Below, one piece after another: positions 37,868 to 48,200 of a DNA stretch of 64,000 nucleotides. The position numbers and the translations under genes are program-made. Source of the stretch: Segatella cerevisiae (GTDB lineage Bacteria; Bacteroidota; Bacteroidia; Bacteroidales; Bacteroidaceae); the NCBI RefSeq assembly GCF_024054555.1, contig NZ_JAMXLY010000013.1:1-64000 (forward strand), in the 5' to 3' direction. The notes under the pieces were generated by a model, which saw only the letters and a list, made by a program, of their open reading frames with translations, was not told the DNA's origin and ran no database searches. Every line of letters starts with the position of its first letter. Positions within the stretch are counted from its first letter, which is position 1.

Positions 37868-38681
37868 CCTCTTCACGATAAGCATCAATCGCTTTCTTGA
37901 CAGATCCGTGCATGAGCAATATACGTTTGGCATGGTCGTAATCCAGACCCAGTTCATCCATGATCATCCGTGTTCCGCGATCGATCAGTTTTTTATTCGT
38001 CAGTTGCATATTCACCATCTTGTTTCCTTTTACACGACCAAGGCGGATCATGACTGTTGTGGAGATCATATTGAGGATCATCTTCTGTCCTGTCCCGGAC
38101 TTCATCCTGGAACTTCCGGTCACGAATTCCGGCCCTACGATCATTTCGATGGGAACATCAGCTTCTGCCTCTATGGGTGCCGAAGGATTGCTGGTGATGC
38201 ATCCTGTGAGGATGCTGTGGGCTCTGGCTTCATGTAAAGCCCCGATCACATAAGGTGTTGTCCCGGAGGCAGCGATGCCGATTACAGTGTCGTGGACATT
38301 GATATGGTGTTCCTGCAACTCTTTCCATCCCCGTTTCGTATCGTCTTCCGCATTCTCTACCGCATTGCGGAGGGCAACGTCTCCACCTGCAATGAGTCCG
38401 ATGATATGAGTAGGGGGAACGCCGAATGTCGGTGGAATCTCAGAGGCGTCAAGCACGCCCAGCCTGCCGCTTGTACCTGCTCCCATATAAAAAATACGTC
38501 CGCCTTTCCTCATGCGCGGTACAATGAGAGAAACGAGTTTTTCGATTTCCGGAATGGCTTTTTCCACTACAAAAGCCACCTTCTTGTCCTCTGTATTGAT
38601 ATCTACAAGCAATTCATGGATTGATTTTTTCTCGAGATTGTCATAGAGCGAGGACTGTTCTGAAATTTTTTGAAATGCCAT
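37857..38681 (-). CDS. murQ: N-acetylmuramic acid 6-phosphate etherase
   Basis: A 274-residue SIS-domain enzyme that removes D-lactate from MurNAc-6-P to give GlcNAc-6-P. GAGTSGRLGVLDASE is the family signature, with Glu81 at the position of E. coli E83 and Glu112 (ENAEDD) matching E114; the 31-residue spacing between the two is kept. Cytoplasmic. It follows murK by 9 bases. Together they route MurNAc into amino-sugar metabolism. Confidence 0.96.
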   Translation of the reverse strand: MAFQKISEQSSLYDNLEKKSIHELLVDINTEDKKVAFVVEKAIPEIEKLVSLIVPRMRKGGRIFYMGAGTSGRLGVLDASEIPPTFGVPPTHIIGLIAGGDVALRNAVENAEDDTKRGWKELQEHHINVHDTVIGIAASGTTPYVIGALHEARAHSILTGCITSNPSAPIEAEADVPIEMIVGPEFVTGSSRMKSGTGQKMILNMISTTVMIRLGRVKGNKMVNMQLTNKKLIDRGTRMIMDELGLDYDHAKRILLMHGSVKKAIDAYREEDDK

Positions 38682-38690
38682 AAGCTAATG

Positions 38691-39536
38691 TTATATTTTA
38701 CCTGTGTGGAATGCGATTAGTCCTTCCATGGGGGATTTGATGATCCTGCCTAGTGTCATGCCTTCTTGCTCGAGGGCATCCTTGAGCGGGGCCTCGAAGA
38801 AATAGGCGATGGAACCATTGAACCCTATCGGCAAGCGGTCCCAACCTTCATATTGTCTGACATTGCGCCTTAGAAAACTCCTGAATTGGGTCACGACCAA
38901 CTTGTAAATGTTTGGGTCACTGAGATTTTCCTTCAGGAAAGGAACGAAACTTGCCAGAAAGCGATTGGGGAATGTCTTCCGGTACACTCTGTCGATGATT
39001 TCGGCACTTGTCAGATGAAAGGTCTCGTCGAAACGTCTGATGATGGTCTCTGGGAGTTGCTTTTTGAGAATGTCTCCGACAAGGGTCTTCCCCAATACGG
39101 CTCCGCTGCCTTCGTCACCGAGTATGAATCCCAGAGGAGAGACATTGTCTGTGATGCTCTTGCCGTCATACGAACAGGAATTGCTGCCGGTCCCCAAGAT
39201 GCAGGCGATGCCTGCCTGATGCCCACAGATACTGCGGGCCGCAGCCAACATATCTGTTGCAACTTCACACGTGCCGGTTATCCGGAGATGCTTCCTCAGG
39301 CAAGCTTCCAGTATAGGTGTCTTTTCAGTTGTACACCCTGCACCGTAGAAATAGACATCATCGATGACCTTTCCCGGGAGTTGGGGAATCAAGGCCGAGA
39401 CGATCTCCTTGGAGATCTCCTCTGCTGTTTGGAAAAAGGGATTGGTGCCTTTCGTCTTGATGATTTTCGTGTTCTGACAATCATCTAATAGGCACCAGTC
39501 TGTTTTGGTGGAACCACTGTCTGCTAATAATATCAT
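38691..39536 (-). CDS. murK: BadF/BadG-type amino-sugar kinase, probable MurNAc/GlcNAc kinase MurK
   Basis: A 281-residue ASKHA-fold kinase. The phosphate-1 motif is ADSGSTKTDW, a second glycine-rich motif ILGTGSNS is at about 113-120, and LGDEGSGAVLGK follows, all typical of the BadF/BadG/BcrA/BcrD group that includes NagK and the Clostridium MurK. Adjacent murQ makes MurNAc kinase activity the natural reading: MurNAc + ATP to MurNAc-6-P. GlcNAc could be a further substrate. It overlaps the upstream gene by 4 bases and precedes murQ by 9. Confidence 0.85.
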   Translation of the reverse strand: MILLADSGSTKTDWCLLDDCQNTKIIKTKGTNPFFQTAEEISKEIVSALIPQLPGKVIDDVYFYGAGCTTEKTPILEACLRKHLRITGTCEVATDMLAAARSICGHQAGIACILGTGSNSCSYDGKSITDNVSPLGFILGDEGSGAVLGKTLVGDILKKQLPETIIRRFDETFHLTSAEIIDRVYRKTFPNRFLASFVPFLKENLSDPNIYKLVVTQFRSFLRRNVRQYEGWDRLPIGFNGSIAYFFEAPLKDALEQEGMTLGRIIKSPMEGLIAFHTGKI

Positions 39537-40693
39537 AGTTTTATAAATATTTTTTTCTTATAGAGCATGTATCCGAAACACCAGTTGAGCAGGACAAAGA
39601 GAACGGCCCAAACTAGAGAGGCTGCCTTGATGCCCAGCAGGGGGAGCAGGATATGCTCTCCGATCATGACCCGGATGGATGACCCGTTGAAGAGGATGAT
39701 GCCAAAGGGAATCAGCAGGATGTCTGAGAGGACAAAGAGGGCCAGGGGATTGACGCCGAAAACATGAAAGAAACGGGTCAACTTATCCTGATGTTTCTTC
39801 TTGTCAATGAGCCATGTGAGTAAGGCGAGCAGTGTTGAGGCCAGCCCGCAGGTCACCAGGGAAAAAGTAGGCGTCCACAATTTCTTGCTGAGGGGGCAGG
39901 CATAGGAGAGCAGGAAGCCAGAGAAGGTGAGGAGTGCACCGAAAATGAACAACCTTTCGATTTTCTCATTCAGGTCCTGAAGGTTCATGATGCTTCTGCC
40001 GACGCAGAAACCTATGAGCACATGGGCTAATGCCGGCAGAGTACTTAATATTCCTTCAGGGTCCGGAGTATCGGCATTGTAGACATGACCTGGTCCCAGT
40101 ATGGCATGATCGACAATGGCCAGGATGTTGGAACTGTCATGGGCAAAGCCGTTGCAACATTCCAATAGAATATAATAGCCGATGAATATTACGGCAATGA
40201 TCCAAGGAATATACTGCTGCTTCACAGACAGTGCAATCACGGCTGACAGACCATAGCAGATGCCCAGGCGGGGCAGAACCCCTAAGAGGCGCAGATGTGC
40301 GAAGGTGTCAGTTGAAAGATAGAGGCGTTCCGTGAAAGGGAGTTGGGCATTATGCGGGTTCTCCATACCTTGGAAGAGCATGACAAGCCACGTGACGGCA
40401 AGTCCTATCAACCAGAGGAGGAAGGTCCTTTTCAGTACCTTCCTGGCACAGGCTTTGGACCATTCAAACTTGAATTTACGGAGAGACAGGTAAGTTGTAA
40501 TCCCCATGATAAACATGAAGAAGGGGAATACCAGATCTGTCGGTGTCAGTCCGATCCATTCTGCATGTTGCAGAGGGGCATACGACTGCATCGTGCCGGG
40601 ATTGTTGACAAGAATCATTCCGGCTATAGTCATTCCCCGAAGAATATCGAGGGCCAGGATCCTCTGACTGGGTTGTACTGAAGTTTTCTCCAT
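39533..40693 (-). CDS. DUF5009/HGSNAT-like multi-pass membrane protein, MurT-like candidate
   Basis: About 386 residues from the ATG at 40693 (MEKTSVQPSQ), 13 bases after the namZ stop; a start at 40735 would overlap namZ. Ten or so hydrophobic helices with RILALDILRGMTIAGMILVN near the N-terminus and TDLVFPFFMFIMG mark the DUF5009/heparan-glucosaminide acetyltransferase-like family. Its place directly before murK and murQ matches the order murT-murK-murQ in Tannerella forsythia, where MurT is the MurNAc transporter. It may therefore carry MurNAc across the inner membrane. An acyltransferase role cannot be excluded. The stop overlaps the murK start by 4 bases. Confidence 0.7.
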   Translation of the reverse strand: MEKTSVQPSQRILALDILRGMTIAGMILVNNPGTMQSYAPLQHAEWIGLTPTDLVFPFFMFIMGITTYLSLRKFKFEWSKACARKVLKRTFLLWLIGLAVTWLVMLFQGMENPHNAQLPFTERLYLSTDTFAHLRLLGVLPRLGICYGLSAVIALSVKQQYIPWIIAVIFIGYYILLECCNGFAHDSSNILAIVDHAILGPGHVYNADTPDPEGILSTLPALAHVLIGFCVGRSIMNLQDLNEKIERLFIFGALLTFSGFLLSYACPLSKKLWTPTFSLVTCGLASTLLALLTWLIDKKKHQDKLTRFFHVFGVNPLALFVLSDILLIPFGIILFNGSSIRVMIGEHILLPLLGIKAASLVWAVLFVLLNWCFGYMLYKKKIFIKL

Positions 40694-40706
40694 ATTATCC
40701 TCAATT

Positions 40707-41933
40707 TTATTTATACAGATAATATCTTTTGGCAATTTCCCTGAAGGCCTTCACGTCTTTGTTCCAATAAGGTTCAGCGTCTGCCCACAGATGTCGTTTC
40801 AACAGCAACTGGCGGATTTGCTTCGATCCGCATATCTTGTCGATCATATCCAGGCGGTCCTTTGCACCGTTGGCCAGAATATCATGGTCAGGATAGAGTT
40901 TGTGGAGTTCCTGGATGACATAAAACTGGATCTCGCACAAGTTGGCTTTCTCATAGTCGGTGAAATAGACCTGTACTCCTTGAAGTTCTTTTCCTTGTCC
41001 CGGACCGTAAAAAGGAGTGTAGTAGATGGGTCTGAACAGTATTCCGGGAAGATGCAGACCGTTCATGTCGTTGGCGAAATCATGAGCGTTGATCCAGGAA
41101 GCACCGAAAAGTTGGAAAGGAAGGGTGTAGCCGACTCCGATAGAGAAATTGTCCAGTTCGCCTACGATTCCCGAAACGGCATAGTAGGGAGCTGTTTCGG
41201 CTGTCGGGATATGAGGGGAGGCAGGGACCCAATGGAGTCCTGTATCCTTATAGGTCATCCGGCGTTTCCACTTTTTCATTTTGATCACAGTGAGGTCGCA
41301 TCTCTCGTCCGGCGTACGTTGCCCGTTGAGGAATAGGGCAAGTTCTCCAGGAGTCATGCCATAGACATAAGGCACTCTGAGTTGGCTGACGAAAGAGAGG
41401 CAGTCATCTTCTACGATGTTCCCCTCGATCTTCTTCCCTCCTAAAGGATCAGGACGGTCGAGGACAATCACCTTGATGTGGCTTTTTGTTGCTGCCTTCA
41501 GAATATTGTCCAAAGTGCTGATATAGGTGAACGACCTGCACCCGATATCCTGGATGTCGTAGACCAGTACGTCGATTCCTTTCAACATATCAGGCGAAGG
41601 CATCCTGTTCTTGCCGAAAAGGGAATAGACCGGCAGATGCGTGATGGCATCCGAGTCATTGCCTACAGATGATCCGGCGTGTGCACTGCCCCTCAAACCG
41701 TGTTCAGGACCGAACAAGGCAACGAGTTTGACATTTGGTGCTCCGGCCAGTATGTCGATGTCTGACCGTAAGTTGTTGTCCACTCCAGTAGGATTCGTGA
41801 CCAGTCCGACGCGTTTGCCTTCCAGAATCCTGAAATTCTGGCTCTTGAGGACTTCTATCCCTGTCTGCACTTTCTGTGCAAAGAGTTGAGTCATTGACAG
41901 AAAACAGAATAAAAGCAAAAAGTACTTCCTCAT
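40707..41933 (-). CDS. namZ: exo-beta-N-acetylmuramidase NamZ (DUF1343)
   Basis: A 408-residue DUF1343 protein with a signal peptide (MRKYFLLLFCFLSMTQLFAQ). GLVTNPTGVD, FGPEHGLRG with Glu77, and VYDIQDIGCRSFTYISTL are the family's conserved blocks; the GPEHG glutamate is the likely catalytic residue. NamZ of Bacillus subtilis cuts MurNAc from the non-reducing end of peptidoglycan glycans once peptides are removed. The protein is expected in the periplasm or at the cell surface. It overlaps ampG by 4 bases, and the MurT-like gene follows, so the MurNAc it releases could be passed straight to import. Confidence 0.92.
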   Translation of the reverse strand: MRKYFLLLFCFLSMTQLFAQKVQTGIEVLKSQNFRILEGKRVGLVTNPTGVDNNLRSDIDILAGAPNVKLVALFGPEHGLRGSAHAGSSVGNDSDAITHLPVYSLFGKNRMPSPDMLKGIDVLVYDIQDIGCRSFTYISTLDNILKAATKSHIKVIVLDRPDPLGGKKIEGNIVEDDCLSFVSQLRVPYVYGMTPGELALFLNGQRTPDERCDLTVIKMKKWKRRMTYKDTGLHWVPASPHIPTAETAPYYAVSGIVGELDNFSIGVGYTLPFQLFGASWINAHDFANDMNGLHLPGILFRPIYYTPFYGPGQGKELQGVQVYFTDYEKANLCEIQFYVIQELHKLYPDHDILANGAKDRLDMIDKICGSKQIRQLLLKRHLWADAEPYWNKDVKAFREIAKRYYLYK

Positions 41934-43279
41934 TTTTCTTCTTTTTGATGTTTAGTATTCTTCCCGTAATTTTCATCGACCCGTTGCTTGACAAAGAACG
42001 TGACGGCGACAGTCGCCAGGCAGCAGACCATGACCATCCAGAAGAAATCTTTATACCCCATCCACTCCTGGATATAACCGGCAAACATTCCCGGAATCAT
42101 CATGCTCAGGGCCATGAATGCCGTACATATCGCATAGTGGGCAGTTGTGAATTCTCCTTCTGAAAAATACATCATATAGAGCATATAGGCTGTGAACCCG
42201 AAACCATAACCGAATTGTTCTACAGCCACGCAGGCACTGATGATGAACAGATTGGTCGTATGGTCGAGTCCTAGGAATACGAAAGTTGCACAAGGCAGTG
42301 TCATACTTGCAGCCATAGGCCACAGTGCCTTCTTCAGTCCCCATCTGGAGGCTGCAATACCTCCAATGATACCGCCGATGGTCAGGAAGAGGACACCGAC
42401 AGTCCCGTAGACGATGCCCACGTCATCTGTCGCCAGTCCCAGTCCTCCTGAGGCTTGGGAATCCAAGAGAAAAGGGTTGACCATCTTCAGGAGAAAAGCT
42501 TCCGGTAATCGGTAAAGGAGCATGAAGACGATTGCCAGCAACACACTCGGTTTCTTGAAATAGGTGATGAAAGTCCGCCTGAATTCCCGAAGGATCTCTT
42601 TCGCCTTGTTGCTGGTGTCATCACTGATACGTGGGGCGTCAGCGGTGGCATGGGGGAGTATGAAGGTATGATATAGTGCCAATGCCGTAAACAGGACAGC
42701 GAGTATCCCCATCGTGACTTGCCAGGACATGGGAATGTTTCCGGACTGGCGTTCTAATTTGCCGGCAATATAGACGAGTACGCCTTGTCCGAATATTGAG
42801 GATAGCCGGTAGAAGGTACTCCTGATGCCGATGAAAAAGGACTGTTTGTCTTCGGGCATCGCCAACATATAGAACCCGTCTGCAGCGATGTCGTGGGTGG
42901 CTGAGGCAAAGGCTGTGATGATGAACAAGATCAGGGTAAAGGTGAAAAGGCTGATAGGTGTTGTCCCCGCCTTTATCGTTGCCGCATCAGGATGCGGGAT
43001 AGTGAGTGTCAACAGGATGAAGGCACAACTGATGATCAACTGCATGGCGATGATCCACCACCGTTTGGTCTTGATGATGTCCACAAAAGGACTCCACAAT
43101 GGTTTGATTGTCCACGGGAGATAGAGGAGACTGGTGAACAGTGCCATCTCACCATTAGGGACACCCATTTTCGTGAACATGGTCACAGAGATATTGTTCA
43201 CGATAAAATAAGGAATGCCTTCTGCAAAATAGAGTGTCGGTATCCATGTCCAGTATGACAGGTTCTTGAGATTTTTCAT
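41930..43279 (-). CDS. ampG: AmpG-type muropeptide permease (MFS)
   Basis: A 449-residue inner-membrane transporter with about 12 hydrophobic helices. The N-terminal WIPTLYFAEGIPYFIVNNISV with LYLPWTIKPLWSPFVDI is typical of AmpG, which imports GlcNAc-anhydroMurNAc muropeptides or disaccharides with protons. Both AmpG and a MurT-like protein in one operon suggest two cargo sizes. It overlaps namZ (4 bases) and starts 53 bases after the metallophosphatase gene. Confidence 0.9.
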   Translation of the reverse strand: MKNLKNLSYWTWIPTLYFAEGIPYFIVNNISVTMFTKMGVPNGEMALFTSLLYLPWTIKPLWSPFVDIIKTKRWWIIAMQLIISCAFILLTLTIPHPDAATIKAGTTPISLFTFTLILFIITAFASATHDIAADGFYMLAMPEDKQSFFIGIRSTFYRLSSIFGQGVLVYIAGKLERQSGNIPMSWQVTMGILAVLFTALALYHTFILPHATADAPRISDDTSNKAKEILREFRRTFITYFKKPSVLLAIVFMLLYRLPEAFLLKMVNPFLLDSQASGGLGLATDDVGIVYGTVGVLFLTIGGIIGGIAASRWGLKKALWPMAASMTLPCATFVFLGLDHTTNLFIISACVAVEQFGYGFGFTAYMLYMMYFSEGEFTTAHYAICTAFMALSMMIPGMFAGYIQEWMGYKDFFWMVMVCCLATVAVTFFVKQRVDENYGKNTKHQKEEK

Positions 43280-43332
43280 TTTATGGTTGATATTTTCTAT
43301 ATGATTGATCCTTTAAGTTTCTGCAGTCTTAT

Positions 43333-45225
43333 TTAGGGGATGACGAGTTTCCCCACCCATCCGTCTTCATTCGTGTATACTACTTCTTTCCTGTTGATGG
43401 GAACGACAGTATTGACAAGGGTGTTTTCGATTTTGTGCGACCAGAGGAGTTGTCCGGTAAAGGCATCCAAGGCGAAGATCAGTCCGTTCTTGGTCGAGGA
43501 GAACACCTGTCCGTCTTTCTCGGGCAGCATGACAGTGGCATGTTCGTAGCCGAATCCTACGTCAGTTGCCCATAACTCCTGAGGAGAATCTGATTCCGCA
43601 GAATAGCAGACAATACTATCCTGCATAGTCTTGGCATAGATGCGTTTTTTGTCGGCAGACAGACCTATGGATTCCCTCACCTTACTGCGGTAAGTTCTCC
43701 AGAGTTGTTTGCCTGTCTTTAAGTCAATAGCTGTCATGGCCCGTTCGGGGTCCACGATGAATACCTTGCCGTGAGCTGTTACTGGCCAGACTGCCGCAGG
43801 AGAGTAATGCATGCCCTTATCAGCACAGGTGACCCATTTCCATGCAAGTGTTCCGTCTTTCTTGTTCAATGCGTACAGCGTATTGTCCCATGCCCCGAAA
43901 ATCACCTTGTCTTGGGTTACCAAAGGACGTGTCTCTACATATCCGTTGATGCCGTTAGCTTGCCAAATCAATTTCCCGTCCTTCACTCTGATGGCACGGA
44001 AAGTACTGTCGCTGGCTCCGATATAGGCAACCCCCTTGTCAATGGTGACGGCACTGACCACAGGGCGACGCGTCCCGAGTTGCCAACGGAGTTTTCCATT
44101 TGAAGCATCGATGCCATAGATACGGTTGTCTGCAGATCCGGCTACAAGTATGTCTTGTCCGATGTCGGGCGTGCCGAACAGACGTCCGTGCGTGTGATTA
44201 CTCCAAAGGAGTCGGCCATCTTTCAGCGTATAGCAGTTGACATTTCCCAAATCATCCACAGTGTATACACGATTGTGGTATACGACAGGAGAAGAGAAGA
44301 TAGCAGCATGTGACCGGACAGTCCATGTCTCCTGGACTTGCGGGTATTTTCTGTTGATACTATAGTCCGGACGCAGGTTGTAAGATCCCGGTTTTTCATC
44401 ATAGTAGTGATGCGTGAGGGAAATCCCAGCCCAGCGATAGCGCGGGCTGCCTACAGGATGGGTATAGATGATCATGGAATCAGGGGTGATGTCGTATTCG
44501 TTGTATTGCCCGTATGGCTGTCCCTTCAATCTGAGGTTGGCAATATTCGTAAGTCCGGGGATGCCGTCATAAACCAGCGCATGGTTGGTATGATAATGTC
44601 CGTTGATAAAGGCCTTGACAGGGTAAGGACGTACGGCATCAGTTACTTCGAACCAGTTGTCCATGTCTTGTGGGAGCATTGGGATATGGGTAACCAAGAA
44701 TATGGGCAATCCGTCTTTCCCGTTTTTTGCCAGTTCCTGTTTGAGCCATTCGATATCTTCAGGCGATACATGTCCGAGTGCCATCCTCATCATCGGGCCA
44801 CATCCGAAACCGAGAAAGAGATAACCCTTGTGTACCAGTTTGAAACGTTCGTATCCGAAGATATTCTTGAAATCCATGCATCCGCTCTCACTCCATTTCT
44901 GGTCATGATTCCCCATGACGATGTAGTAAGGTCTCTTCAACCGGTCGAGTTCTTTCTTAGCTTCCAGCAATGAAGCTCGGTCCCCTTCATCGGCAATATC
45001 ACCGGTCACCAGGATGAAATCGATGCTGTCCGAGGCATTGATCTGATCCACAGTATGCCGCAGATCTTCTATTGCGCTTGTTTCCTTGGCATTGATATGA
45101 ATATCAGTGAGTTCGATGAAACGGAAAGGCTCTCCTCCCTTTGCCTGGAAAGGGCTGAGGAAGAGGAACAGGACTGCGATGCAGAATTGGGCAAGATGTT
45201 GGATTCGTTTACAGCACATGGGCAA
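43333..45225 (-). CDS. metallophosphoesterase fused to a PQQ-type beta propeller, exported
   Basis: 630 residues. A hydrophobic N-terminal segment (about 10-27) suggests export; a start two codons later (45219) is equally possible. Residues ~34-235 are a calcineurin-like phosphoesterase with all metal motifs: DIH, GDIAD, GNHD, THIP and GHYH. From about 300 to the end a BamB/PQQ-like propeller shows repeated blades (GKLRWQLGTRR, GKLIWQANG, GTLAWKWVT, GKQLWRTYR, GQLLWSHKIE). The substrate is unknown; a phosphorylated wall or lipid component would suit the context. Lying between the amidase (5 bases) and ampG, it belongs to the operon. Confidence 0.85.
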   Translation of the reverse strand: MPMCCKRIQHLAQFCIAVLFLFLSPFQAKGGEPFRFIELTDIHINAKETSAIEDLRHTVDQINASDSIDFILVTGDIADEGDRASLLEAKKELDRLKRPYYIVMGNHDQKWSESGCMDFKNIFGYERFKLVHKGYLFLGFGCGPMMRMALGHVSPEDIEWLKQELAKNGKDGLPIFLVTHIPMLPQDMDNWFEVTDAVRPYPVKAFINGHYHTNHALVYDGIPGLTNIANLRLKGQPYGQYNEYDITPDSMIIYTHPVGSPRYRWAGISLTHHYYDEKPGSYNLRPDYSINRKYPQVQETWTVRSHAAIFSSPVVYHNRVYTVDDLGNVNCYTLKDGRLLWSNHTHGRLFGTPDIGQDILVAGSADNRIYGIDASNGKLRWQLGTRRPVVSAVTIDKGVAYIGASDSTFRAIRVKDGKLIWQANGINGYVETRPLVTQDKVIFGAWDNTLYALNKKDGTLAWKWVTCADKGMHYSPAAVWPVTAHGKVFIVDPERAMTAIDLKTGKQLWRTYRSKVRESIGLSADKKRIYAKTMQDSIVCYSAESDSPQELWATDVGFGYEHATVMLPEKDGQVFSSTKNGLIFALDAFTGQLLWSHKIENTLVNTVVPINRKEVVYTNEDGWVGKLVIP

Positions 45226-45230
45226 AAGTA

Positions 45231-48200
45231 TTATTTGAGTAGAAAATCCAGAATTTCTTTCATCAAGGCATTTCTGGCCGTGTCTCCTTTCAGAGACTCG
45301 AATGGAAAGCCGAATACGACCGTACGCCAGTGGTCTTGTTCTGATCCGCCGAAGACGATGCCTGCACTGAGGTTGTTCTCGGAATAGCGCAAGGCGGTAT
45401 AGGCACAGGAGTCTGCAGGTTCGATGGCATCAGGGGATTCAACGACATAGGATTCTTCATTAGGGGTATTGTAATAAGTAAACTCTCCCTCCTTGGTGGT
45501 CAGGGGAGAGGCGGAGTATTTGACTTTCCCGTCTATGGCGGCTCTGTTGACGCGCCATTTGTATTTTAGGATATCCTGTGCAAATACTTTATCGCTGTCC
45601 TTAGCCGGGGCAAGGGGATTGAACCATAGGTCGGAAGCAATATATGAACCTGAAGCGAAGATGCGACCGCCGTTCTTACAATAGGTTGTAATCGCCTTCT
45701 GTAAATCGGTGTCGAAAGTCTTGAATCTGATTGGCGTCACTCCCGGACGGCCTAGTTTGGTCTGCTTCTCCTTGCCAAGGATCAGGTCGACGGCACTGTA
45801 ATCGTCAGTATTCAGTAATTCTCTTTCAACTGCTGCAGATTTGCTGGCTGATACAAAACTGTAACCTGCGCTCATGATCGCCTGACCATGAAGGGCTGGG
45901 TAGTCGAAAGTGTTTCCGGCAATGGTCATCCGTTCATAATTGCCATAACTGTCACCGAATCCACCTGAATCATCATCTGTCCAAGGAATGGAGCGGCGGA
46001 ACTCCTTCATCTTCCCAACGTAATTGATGGAAGTTTTGTAGGGTACGCCATTATCGATGTCAGCGAGGAACCCGGCTTCTTTGTCGTCCGAGGACCTGAA
46101 ATCATCAGGGGCACTGAGGCGGTCAAAGCCATTGATGACGAGGACGGGTTTTACAGTGGATTGAGAAGATATACCTGCCGAAAGTATTTCAGAAGGAAAA
46201 CTCTCTCCGCCTTTGTTGAAGGCTGTGACTTTAAAACTGACAACCTGATCTGTCGGGATCTTGCAGACGAAAACGGGTTTCTTTACAACTGTTCCATTGT
46301 CGAAATCACCATTTCCGATTCGCTTGTAGACGACGTACTTTTCCGGAACGGCAGTCGGCTCCAACGTGTCATTGACGGCCTTCCAGGTCAACTTGACTTG
46401 GTCATGACCTGCCATGACAACGGCAAAGTGGTCTACTGGCAAGGGCTGGACAACGTATTTGTAGCCATATTCATCACTGAGGAAACGGAGGATGCCTTTA
46501 TAGACAGCACGACTCACACTAAACTGGAAGCGGGGATCGAGTCCATAGCGCAGGTCCGCAAAATTTTCGTGCGACAGGAGTTCCAGAAGCATCGCAGGAA
46601 CACGCGGCTCCCAGGCTTCAAAGTAACTGGCATCCCACATGCCCCTTCTCGTCCATTTAGGTTCATAGAGTTTGCGGATGTCATTGGTGATGCTTGACAG
46701 AACCAGATCGCAGAGGTCATGACAAGCCATTCGGGATGTTCCGTCAGCAAACTTCCCGTCATATTTCTGCGTATCGTAAATGCCGAGTGTTCCGATGATG
46801 GAGTCTCCATAGACTGTCCCTGCGTCACTATGGAAAGCGAGAGAGAGGTCAACGGGGATATTCAAACCTTTATAGTCGGGAACGGCTTTTGTGCCACCGG
46901 CCAGATAGTTGACCCATGTCCCTCGGTCTTTATAGTCGTCTGCATAGTCATCACGCCCGTGAGTGGGAGAGTAGACGCTGTCGGGTATACCTGCCCATTG
47001 CAACCAGTAGCGTGCGCCTTCATCGAAGCGGGGATAACCGCTGACCTGATAGGGGTAGTCGATCCTTGGTTGATAGGCATTTCTAGGAATGCGCTTGGTC
47101 CTGCGGTCTGATTTCGTATTGGGGATGATGCTGTCAGAATCTGCCCGACGTGCGATATTGCCCATTCCTCCACCAAATTTTATGGCGTCGGCAGTGATTG
47201 TCTTGCCGGCTTTTGGTGCATAGTTGGTCAACACGACTTTTCCTTGTCTTCCTTTTCTAAAGGCAAAGGTACCTAAATAAATCCAAGTTCCGCCACCCAT
47301 GGTCTGATTAACGGAGAAAGTAGTCTTTCCGTCTTTGTGGTATACGGTATATCTTGCCTGGGTCGTGCTGTTGGGGAGTGATTTATAAGAGACGTAAACG
47401 GCATAGTCTCTGTCTTTGGGAATGTCCGGCGTCCACGTTATCGTACCGGCATCTTTTTTCTTGTTTACGGTTTCTGTCTCTCGGTAAGTGCCTTCTGTAA
47501 AGGGATTTTCGAAATCCTTATAGGTCTTCCTTAGGTAGGCAAATCCGGAAGTTGTCCCCTCTTTCCATGGGAGACGTCCATTGATTTCTTGATAGGGTGA
47601 GGTTGCTTCGTGACCATCGTTGTCTACGATGACTTCATAAGGATTAGTATCTCTTTCCCGGGGCAGCATCACGATGGCTCCGGCATTTTCCAGCATGGGT
47701 ACAAGGTAGGGCAGTACGTAACTCTCGGTATACTTGTCTTCGACAGTCTGCAGCATGCGGGCGCGTTGCCATTCCCATCGTTGAAGGCCTAATTCGTAGT
47801 ATGTGCCGTGGCTTGGCCACATTGCGATATGCCTTCCGCTCAATCCTCGTGTCGGTGTATAAGGCCGGTTAAGATTGGTGACAAGAGGGATATCGGAAGG
47901 ATTGGTAAAAGCCGGTCGCTTAGATTTAGATGGCAGGCAGGACCGGGGAATCAAGTCAGCTACGGACTTGTTATCCGTGAAAAGTCGTATGCCTTTAAAG
48001 GTATATTGGGAGGATAGTGAATCTTTCAACTTTTGGATGAGGCTGGTGTAATTCTCGTTTCTGAAAGGGACGTACGAGAAGTTGTCGGAAGTGAAGATGT
48101 TCAGTGTGTCGTTAGTAGATACAATGGAGTTTACTTTGATCTTTCCTGTCTGCACACCTTTTGTATAACTGTTGAGTATGCTTTCTACAACTGGGTATTC

